Part shown: piece by piece, positions 55,520 to 64,000 of the stretch
Layout of the letters: each line of letters starts with the position of its first letter
How positions within the stretch are numbered: the stretch's first letter is position 1
Origin: Lantana camara
Lineage: Eukaryota > Streptophyta > Magnoliopsida > Lamiales > Verbenaceae
DNA length: 64,000 bases
Direction of reading: 5' to 3'
Assembly (NCBI GenBank): GCA_037501455.1
Contig: CM074860.1
Coordinates: 37,892,501 to 37,956,500, forward strand
The notes under the pieces: model-generated
The model's database searches: none
What the model was told of the DNA's origin: nothing
The model's input: the letters and a program-made list of their open reading frames with translations, nothing else
Made by a program: the position numbers and the translations under genes

Positions 55520-56369
55520 TGTTGGAAAATAGCAGAGTTAACGCAGCGGAAGTTTAAATTTTTTTTTTCAAAAAGTACATCTAAAAGACTTGCAATGTTC
55601 GTATCATATCGTAGAGTGTTTCAAGAGACTCACTTTGATTGAAGCTTTCTTGTGATGTCGATACCGCCTATCGAACACCCTTTGAGCTGAATGTCCCTCG
55701 AACGTCCTTCGATTAGATGCCAAAGTAGGTAATCCTCCAAAGCGTATCCACACCACTCCTAGAGCATGATCAAGCTAGTGAGAATGCTAGTTATATGGCT
55801 TGTGTTTGGCTAGGACATTTTACTTTGAAAACATTTCTTTTATTTTCCCAAAAACAATTAACACTTCTTGAGTGTTGGTCTAAAGAGTAAGAGAAGCACC
55901 ACCCCTTGTATTTATACAAGGGCAGTTCGAAATCCCTAGGGTTCCCAAACTTAGTGGACTTTCTTTTCTTGCTCACTAATTAACTAATTAATTATTAACT
56001 TTTAATTCGAAAATAAGTTCTTAACTTATTCTCCAAGTCTAGCAAGAGATGTCTCCTCTCTCCTACATTACGAAGTTTGACTTTTTAACCTTCACTCATT
56101 AAAGTCAAAAGTCAAAAGTCAATTTATTCAATAAATCACTTAATTCATAATTAATTATTTATTGGGTTAATTATTTCGAGAATAGTCCTAACAATTAATT
56201 CATAATTAATTAAAAAATCAAAATTAATTAATTACAATTTAACTAATTAATTATAAAAAAGAATTCACGTACCAAATAAATCGTACGTTCGAGGCCATGT
56301 CACCAACACGCGTGCGTGACACTTGTCAGCCACGTGTGTATGACACGTGGCAGTCACATATGGTACATG
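55520..56369 (-). repeat. Copia LTR fragment, variant subfamily
   Basis: It starts (rc) at the U5 end TGTTGGAAAAT and runs through a TATTTATA box (about 55910) and a G-box-rich U3 part (about 56300-56345). It stops at 56369 where LTR-D begins. It matches the solo LTR at 6650-8638 better than Copia-1 to -4. The remainder should lie beyond the right end of the window. Confidence 0.8.
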
Positions 56370-58081
56370 TGTAATGCCCCCGCTTTTCAGTCGTATAGCA
56401 TGACGTATGTGTTTATCTACTTGCGTGAATTAATTGGTTATAAGGGTTTTATTTATTTAATTTTATTATTTGATTGTTAAGTATGTGATTAATTGAAATA
56501 TATGAAATATTTGAATTGGAATTTATACGACTACGTGAACTACTTGCGCATGTGTGATCTGTTTGCGTGTCGTTTCTATATGATTTGAATTCGAAAATTC
56601 ATGGAAATTTAATATGTTGGAGATATATATGTTATGAATGTGTACTTATGCTCGTTTTATGTTTCCGGATTCTTTTGCTTGAGTTTTGAATTTATTTTGA
56701 GTTTTGGAACCAAAACGGGGGCTAACGAGCAATTAGCGGACCTTTGGTTCCGTATGTGATATCTCGAGCTCGGGAACTCGGAATCGAGTTCCGTCACCTC
56801 CATTAGACTCGTATCGACGATTCAGAACCGATGGAACAAGCCTCATATTTTTCTAAGACCATTTGGATTCCCAAATTTCAACCGAAATGAGCACCACACG
56901 CCTAAAATGACGAAACCATTGACTTTTCCCAAGTTTCGGACCTAAATAACACCCCTAGACCTAAACCCATGATCTATCCCACTTGATACACTCATATCTC
57001 TCTCCTATACCTCAGCCCCACGAAATCGCAACCCCAAGACAATATATTTTCAGCCAAAACAAGAGGAAGAAAGGAGAGAAAGAAGAGGAACAAGAATCTT
57101 TTTGCCCATTTGAGATTTTGAGCTCATCTCACATCCATTCCTTCTCCAATTCGAAAGGTAAGCCCATTTTTATGTTGTGTATCTTTTTGTCGATATTTTA
57201 AGTTCCATATTGCATGATTTCACCAAGATTTAATCAAGTATTGGAGAAGAGGATGAATAGTAAGGGTTTGGGAAACTTTGATGAATCTTGCATGAGTTTT
57301 TGTGATTTATGTTAGTATGAAGCATGATGTATGATCCTAAGAGCTCCATTTATGTTTCTTTAAACTTGTATTGGATGATAGATGAGTTATTTGGAAGTTA
57401 CCATCAATGATTTTTTCATGAAACTTGAAGAACATGAACCTATATGAGCATTTCTTCCATTCTCATGATTAACCTTCGGTTTTGGCCTGTATGTATGAGC
57501 TTATGGCCTAAATTTGTATGCATTTCATTGAGTTTTAAGTTGGTAACATGGTTCTTTTCCTTTCCCTTTCGTGCATACCCTGTTTGCTTTATTTTTTGGC
57601 TACTGACCTAAATCCACGGGGATGGATTTATCCTTTGGAAAAATCCACGAGGGTGGATTTGAGTCTAGTAGGTTTCTGACCAGAATCCATGGGGGTGGAT
57701 TTTGTCCAGCTTTGTTAATCCTGTTCCGTTTTTTCTTGTTTTTCTTCGCTTATTTGATCTTCTCCCACCTCTTTTATGATTTACATGCTTTATTAACTTG
57801 TTAATATATGTGTTATGACCATTATATGAATTTTATGGATTGATTCAATATGATTTTATTGAGCTACCAACATGTACGGCTTAAGTTACTTCATGATATG
57901 AATTATTGAATATATGATGTGTTATGAGATGCTCATGAATTTTACAGCTTGAATTATGATGTTTAAATGTGACTATTCTTATAACTAATGCATCCCTTAT
58001 GTGTTCAATGGATTCCTTTCACCTCTAAATGATTCATGTGCATTGTAAACATGTTGATATTTGTCTTATGATTATTGTATC
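56370..58081 (+). repeat. LTR-D: 5' part of a gypsy-type LTR
   Basis: It starts TGTAATGCCCCCGC and resembles the start of the Gypsy-A LTR (shared tatgacgtatgtgtttat block). Purine-rich leader-like tract at 57060-57090, donor-like AAAG|GTAAGC (57158), and three AAATCCA-loop-TGGATTT palindromes (57610-57629, 57641-57660, 57683-57702). It is cut by LTR-E at 58082; the rest is outside the window. Confidence 0.8.
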
Positions 58082-60334
58082 TGTAGCACCCCTATACGTA
58101 GAGATGTCACACCCCCGCACTATAAGTCGATCCACATACGAAATGGATAGTCCGTACATGAACCAACCTATAGCGAACGGGTGACAAAAGAAAAGATAAC
58201 ACTAGCTAGGTGGGACTAACCCTCAAAATATATCACCATGCATAGGCCATAAAACGAAAACATAATACTTTATATACATACATACATTATCAATCTATGA
58301 GTCCATAGTCAACATTTCAATATTTACAACCCAATTCTCAAGAGCAAAACATAATAACAAAAGTATCAAGAATATACATGAAATGAAAATGACAAGTGCT
58401 AGACCCAAAACAATAAAAGACTTGACTCGATCCCACCTAGCACTCAATCCTACAAAAACTGAAAACGTGAGGTGTCAGTCTATGAAAGACTGAGTGAGGG
58501 GTTTAAAAGAAACACTATAAGTTCAATATTAGAATATATCTCGCCCGAGATTACAACTAATCCATTTAACAATAAAATCATTATCACTTCAATTCAATCA
58601 GTGGCCCAGCGAGTGAGGGAAATTCTCCAACCTTTACTCCTTTAGTGATCATTACCATGATTAAATTATTAATAGGTTAAGTGATCATGCAATCAATTAA
58701 GGTGCATAAGCAGCAATTTCAAGATCTCCTTCTCCCTCCGGGTGATGGTGGGATTGCAAGGCCCCAACACCCAATCACGGTGAGCATAGGGGTTCATGAG
58801 TCCCTATGCCCCGGAACACCTTCCTCCACTAATCTCCTAGTGGATTGAGGAGTTACCCGTCAGCCCATGCTTTCCCGGTTGGCTCACACACTAACCCTCG
58901 GGCCCAAGTGAACATGCTTTACTCGTCAAAACACAAACAATACACGATATCATGATCAATTCACTAAGTCACGATAATCATTTGCAATCGCTTAAGGTTT
59001 TGGAAAAATTGTAGATATATTTGTATATATATATAAGTTTTGGCCCAAAAGTCACATAGGGTTGTACGGGTTCTGTATAACTAGAATTAAACCTCAACTG
59101 CGTCGACAAAACAACAATGATACAGCTAAGGAGCTTGCTCCTCATCACCGGGAAGACGATCTGTGCAACAAGGATAAGTGTTCGTGAGACACGACTCGCA
59201 TGAACCATTTACGATGCACGGCAAAGTTATGATCAATATGTCATGCAATAACAATTAAGGAATGTCAAATAGGAGCATAATTGTCAGTAAACCAAGTATA
59301 TATCTCATATAATTCACATACGGGAGCCAACAAAGTGAAAGGAATGCAATAAGAGAGGTTTTGGTGAAGTTTGGCTAAAACGGAAAATTTTAGGAAACGC
59401 ACATGCTATAGGAAAACTGGAATATCTTGAGTTCTGTAAGTTGGAATTGAGTTTTCCTTATGTTATAAGAAACTAGACACAAACACCTTTCCGATGATAT
59501 ATGGCTCGTTTTCCAGTTCAAAGTGAAGAGAAAAGGGCGTAAGCTTGAAGTTAGGCGAGTGCAGTTTTCCGGGAAAGTGGCGACACCTAAAAGAATTGAC
59601 TATAAATCTCAAACTAGAAAATATATTGAGATGATTTCAATTTTAGGTTTTTCTACACTTCAATAGATTTCCGTGGCTTCAAAAATCATGTCATTTGGAG
59701 TTCGTATGAGGGAGAAACACCCATTTGAAAAATGAACTGAAAGCAGAAACGGGCATTTGGAAGCTCTCGGGTAAGGCAAACACATCTCACACGGGCGTTT
59801 GGTAAAATAACTAAGGGACCAAACGCCCGTTTGGAAGCAATCTGGGCGAAAAACAGGGGAAAAGCAGGGTATAGGCACGGGATTTGGCTCCCAAGTCATT
59901 CCAACACCAAATCAATGCAATTAAATCACTCCAAACTATCATATATCATGAATATAACTTGTATATACCAATTAGGCATCAAACAAACCATCAATTATGC
60001 ATCAATCATCAAGGAATCATCATTTAAAACCCCATATATTCTCATATCATCCAACTTCTCATTTAAACTCAAGAAATCATGCAAGCTTCAAGTATAAAGC
60101 TCCTAACATGCTCCTAATCAATTATAATCAAGGAAATTATAACTTACACATCAAACCCTACTCTTAAGTGATTCAAGAATTCAAGAAATTCCTCCATTTA
60201 TACCTCAAGATGAAAAAGAGATGAATCCTTCCTTCCCTTCTGGGTGTGCAAATCGTGAGAATGTGTGTGTAAGTATGTGAAATTTGTTAAAAGTTGAGGA
60301 ATGAAATGGAATGGTATGGAAGAGATGATATTAG
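58082..60334 (-). repeat. LTR-E: gypsy-type LTR, minus strand, 5' end cut by Copia-4
   Basis: Read on the minus strand it ends GGGGTGCTACA (58082), has a CAGTCT-loop-AGACTG hairpin (58476-58492), AGTGCTAG/CTAGCACT arms (58395-58402, 58437-58444), a perfect GCTAGGTGGGA/TCCCACCTAGC pair (58205-58215, 58431-58441), and CCAAAC-loop-GTTTGG palindromes (about 59715-59834). The sequence left of 58082 is LTR-D without a primer site, so this is a 3' or solo LTR; any interior lies right of Copia-4. Confidence 0.8.
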
Positions 60335-62309
60335 TGTTGGAAACAGGAATCAGAAAGCAGCAGAAATTTAAAATTTTTTCCAACAAAATGGATCTTGAAC
60401 TCGCAATCGTGATTCCAAATTCGTAGAGATTAGAAACGTACTTTTCAATAATCTTTCTTGAAGCGTTTCAAGCCACCCAAGAATGCTCTTCTCGCGGCTT
60501 GATCCCTTCTCCTTGGTAAAGCTCGAATCTTCAAAACTTTTAACTTGAAGCTCTCTAGAGGTAGTCCACCAACTTGACTACAATCTAACTAGTAAGGATG
60601 CTAGTTCTCTAGTTAGTGTTTAGGCTTAACCTAGGGTTTATTTGATCTTGGAGAAGGGATGGTGTTCAACACATGAACCAAAAGAATTCAATCAATCACT
60701 CTCAAGGGGAGCTTGAGCTCCCCTATATCAAGCTCCCCTATATATAATTGGGGAGGGGTGGCCGAAAACCTAGTCCTTATGGACTAAGGATTTGGTACCT
60801 CTCTCCTATTACTTGATCATCAAGTAATTTTTGAACTTTGACTTTGAATTCTAATTCAAATCAACTTTTAAGAGAGCTAAAATATCCAAACTCCTTTTGG
60901 ATATTATTATACTTTATTTATTAAAAATAAATAACTTATTTATCTAATTAATTAATTCGTAATTAATTAAATAGATTATTTTTCTCCAAAATAAAACTTT
61001 CTTTTTAACTCAAAATTAAATCAAAGTCTATTAAAGAATTAACACATTAATTATTTAATAAATATATATATATACAATATATATATATACACACACGTGT
61101 GAAAGACGTGTCCTAAGGACACGTGCTACTCACGTGACCCACACGTCGGGTTTCACACATGTGTAACCCTCTCGGCTCGATTAACTCGTTTAATCATTTC
61201 AAAGCCTCAACTCACGTAAACAAGTTGTTTTGTGTGACCCTCTAGGTTCTCAATTCAATAAGCAGTGACCCTAATTAATTAATTCACTAATTAATTAATC
61301 AGTCCACAGATTAAAGGACCATAGTCTAGCAACAGGTGTTTAACCCCTAGCTGACTTGGAATGTCTCGATTCGACAGAACCTTGAAGTCATTGATTCATG
61401 TGAGATACAATCCTCCTACTTACTATCTCTCAACCAAGATCTAGGGTAAGGGAATAATCAGAACCCTAATAATCTGGTCTGAAAGCTAAGTGCATTTCAT
61501 ATCCAATTGTTCTCAATCCAAGAAACTCTTTTCTTGATGTCTTGATCTACTGCCTTGGCCAAGGACTCCATATGGCATATGAATGATTCATACAATAAGA
61601 TATCACCTTGCAAATGCAAGTGTAGGTCCTTTCTTGATTCACATTCACTTTCATGAGTCACTTGTGCAGCCCCAACATAAGCCTTGAATTAGTTGTCTAA
61701 GGTGACACCCTTTAAAGCTTATACCTAAGACTACAGAGTTAACTCATAAAGTGACATGAAACCTCAAGTCTAAGGATCAATTAATCACATCAATGACTCG
61801 TGAGATATTTCCTAATCTGGAAGTTTTCATTTCCTGAAATAGAAACTTCCTTTCCCATTTAGGAATCTTCTCACACGGGGCATCTCAGTGAACATACTTA
61901 TTGAAGTAAGCACCCTCATGTATCACACTCGTATCAACTATATTCTTTGCACCTCCATGAAACAAGGTGGTCCTTCTTAAGGGCGTGATCCCACAAGCAA
62001 GGCTGAGAGGAGTCAGGTTGACACTCCCACTGTCTGTAAGACTCATCGGCTTGGAGTATTTTACTAATCATGACTTATGTGATATAAGGCTCGTTTCATG
62101 AACCATTTCACCTAAATGGTAGAGTCCTCAAGTCATCAGGATTAGGGGAGTTCTCATACATGCACAACTAAAGTAAACGCATACCAAACAACAACATATA
62201 AGGAAGTGTTGCCTCAATTCGTTATTTTATTCAAAGATTGTCTGTGATTACAATAAGGAAAAGTAAAAAGCGGATATACAATCGGCTTTCTAGGGCACTA
62301 TTCCTAGCA
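60335..62309 (-). repeat. Copia-4 3' LTR (1975 bp)
   Basis: In element sense it starts TGCTAGGAATAG and ends TTTCCAACA. The TATA/palindrome region (60716-60755) is partly duplicated: the AGCTCCCCTATAT segment occurs twice. Confidence 0.92.
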
Positions 62310-62325
62310 ATCTCCCACTTACCCG

Positions 62326-64000
62326 TCAAAGCCATTCTAAAGCTATTCTAAGTCCCATCTTCTGAAGATGACCTTCGAAAGCTTCTCGACTAAGGGGTTT
62401 AATAAGTGGATCTGCCACGTTCTCTGCTGATGTGACCCTCTCAATTTGCTCATCTCCTCTTTTGATAATATCACGGATTAGGTGATACTTCCTCATAATG
62501 TGCTTGGTCCGTTGGTGAGATCATGGTTCTCTTGCTTGAGCAACCGCCCCAGTGTTGTCACAAAACACAGTAATGGGGTCTTTCATGCTAGGAACAACAT
62601 TCAACTCTTGAATGAAGTTTCTAATCCAAACACCTTCCTTAGCTGTATCATTTACAGCTAAGTATTCGGCCTTATTGGTCGAATCTGCAGTGGTCGTTTT
62701 CTTGGAATTCTTCCAACTCACTGCTCTGCCGTTTAGGCAGAAAATGTATCCTGACATTGACTTAAAATCATCTACGTCAGATGCAAAGCTTGCATCGCAG
62801 TATCCTTCGATAGTAAGATCTTCCTGACCTCCGTAACCTAGGAATAAATCTTTAGTACTTTTCAAGTACTGAAGAATATTCTTCACGGCAGCCCAGTGAC
62901 CATCTCCAGGGTCAGATTGGAAACGACTTGTTACACTAAGTGCATAAGCCACATCCGGTCGAGTACATAACATTGCATACAATATGCTACCTATTGCTGA
63001 TGCATAAGGTGTATGAGTCATTCTTTCCTTCTCAAGGTTAGTCTTAGGACACATCTTCTTAGAAAGACATGTTCCTACACTCATAGGAAGGTTCTTAACC
63101 TTTGCTGACTCCATATTGAATCTCTTCAATACTTTGTCAATGTACATCGACTGTGACAGTCCTATTAACCTCCTAGATCTATCTCGATAGATTTTAATTC
63201 CAAGGATATAGGATGCATCACCACGATCTTCCATCTCGAATTGGTTCGATAACCATAACTTAGTAACTTTCATGTCATCCTTCGAATTCTCAATAAGAAG
63301 GATGTCATCTACATAAAGTACTAAGAATTGCACTGAGGTCTCCAATTCCTTTCTACACACACATGATTCATTTGATATTTGAATGAAGCCAAACGCTTTG
63401 ACTGATTCATCAAATCGAATGTTCCAATTCCTAGAAGCCTGTTTCAATCCATAGATTGATCTTTGGAGTTTGCAAACCTTTTGCTCACTCCCACTGAATG
63501 TGAAACCTATGGGTTGCTCCATATAAATGTCTTTATCAATGTCACCATTGAGAAAGGCAGTTTTCACATCCATTTACCATATCTCATAGTCATAATATGT
63601 AGCAATGGCAAGCATGATCCGAATAGGCTTTTGCATTGCAACTGGTGAAAAGGTTTCATCAAAGTCCACGCCGGGTCTTTGAGTGAATCCTTTTGCAACC
63701 AGTCTTGCTTTGTACGCTGCAATGCTTCCATCAACTCCAAGCTTTCTCTTAAAGATCCATTTGCAACCCATGGGTTTGACCCCATCAGGCAAATCTACCA
63801 AGGTCCAAACTTGGTTGGAGTTCATGGAATCCATTTCGAATTTCATGGCTTCTATCCATTGTTCAGAGTCAGAATCTGAAAGTGCCTCCTCATATGTTAA
63901 AGGATCAATATCCTTTTGAGAGATCTCATGGAAGAATCCATACCATCTCTCCGGCTGTCTAGGAGTACGTTCAGAACGCCTTAGAGAAGGATTTACGTGT
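62326..64000 (-). pseudogene. Copia-4 reverse transcriptase and RNase H
   Basis: The natural stop is at 62326-62328, just before the polypurine tract. RNase H has Asp-Ala-Ser-Phe-Ala-Ser-Asp and Cys-Asp-Asn-Thr-Gly motifs. The active-site stretch around 62670 reads Thr-Asn-Lys-Ala-Glu-Tyr where Copia-3 has Thr-Thr-Glu-Ala-Glu-Tyr. RT has Met-Asp-Val-Lys-Thr-Ala-Phe and Tyr-Val-Asp-Asp-Ile intact (about residues 2 and 87 of the 62521-63573 frame). There are two nonsense changes: TGA near 62523 in RNase H and TAA at 63574-63576 in RT. Upstream RT (63574-63846) includes the Thr-Phe-Ser-Pro-Val segment that Copia-3 has lost. Confidence 0.9.

Larger units (their letters stand above)
60335..64000 (-). 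mobile_element. Copia-4: copia element, 3' part (continues beyond window)
   Basis: 3' LTR 60335-62309, polypurine tract 62310-62320, then RNase H and RT on the minus strand to the window edge. It is inserted in LTR-E; the left flank is attag (60330-60334), and the matching copy would lie outside. Same family as Copia-1 to -3. Confidence 0.93.

Noticed and set aside
1..64000. Circular or satellite-like unit suggested by matching window ends
   Set aside because: The end sequences differ at several bases and belong to two separately inserted copies with different flanks.

Overview
The window looks like plant nuclear heterochromatin, most likely a eudicot. Essentially all of it is LTR retrotransposons inserted into one another. 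I see no host gene, tRNA, rRNA, CRISPR array or DNA-transposon gene. The plant assignment rests on four things: Ty1/copia elements with ~1.9 kb LTRs and initiator-Met primer sites, Ty3/gypsy chromovirus-like elements with ~3-3.7 kb LTRs, TRIM miniature retroelements carrying the plant-typical 'TGTCCCACATCGG' LTR start, and AT-rich intergenic DNA. Species cannot be named from this. Element names (Copia-1..4, Gypsy-A/B, LTR-C..F, TRIM-1..3) are mine; lineage labels come from domain motifs, not a database search.

Layout. 1-6473: Copia-1 (minus; gag, protease, integrase, 2.2 kb leader, 5' LTR), inserted in a TRIM LTR whose remnant is 6474-6557. 6558-6649: AT-rich DNA with a (TA)n run. 6650-8638: solo copia LTR. 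8639-9679, 34972-35996 and 55006-55267: three pieces of one old gypsy-type LTR (LTR-C), split by two large insertions. 9680-34971: Gypsy-A, a decayed chromovirus whose pol is interrupted by a 14 kb composite copia insertion (Copia-2, 15344-29347) and by TRIM-1 (30014-30607). 35997-55005: Gypsy-B, a non-autonomous element with two ~3.6 kb LTRs around a 1.2 kb non-coding interior. Its 3' LTR holds Copia-3 (41867-52371), which itself holds TRIM-2 (47873-48464). 55268-55519: fragment of a further LTR (LTR-F). 55520-56369: truncated copia LTR. 56370-58081: LTR-D. 58082-60334: LTR-E (minus). 60335-64000: Copia-4 (minus; 3' LTR, RNase H, RT), running off the window.

Nesting order follows from target-site duplications: gattc around Copia-2, aagct around TRIM-1, ccctc around TRIM-2, atgtg around Gypsy-B, and an imperfect atata/atatc around Gypsy-A. 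The deepest visible stack is TRIM-2 in Copia-3 in Gypsy-B in LTR-C. All pol genes are broken by stops, frameshifts or insertions except the visible integrase part of Copia-1, which is open to the window edge.

The most unusual signal is structural. Several different gypsy LTR families carry clusters of short palindromes with G/C-rich loops at equivalent LTR positions but with different stem sequences. They also share a CAGTC hairpin and a GCTAGGYGGGA inverted repeat showing compensatory change. Gypsy-B carries an 11-unit tandem array of small hairpins. The copia leaders hold a separate GC-rich hairpin module and four copies of a GTCCGCGAGTCGTGGG motif. Copia-2 is a head-to-head composite with a sharp contrast between conserved cis sequences and a decayed coding region.
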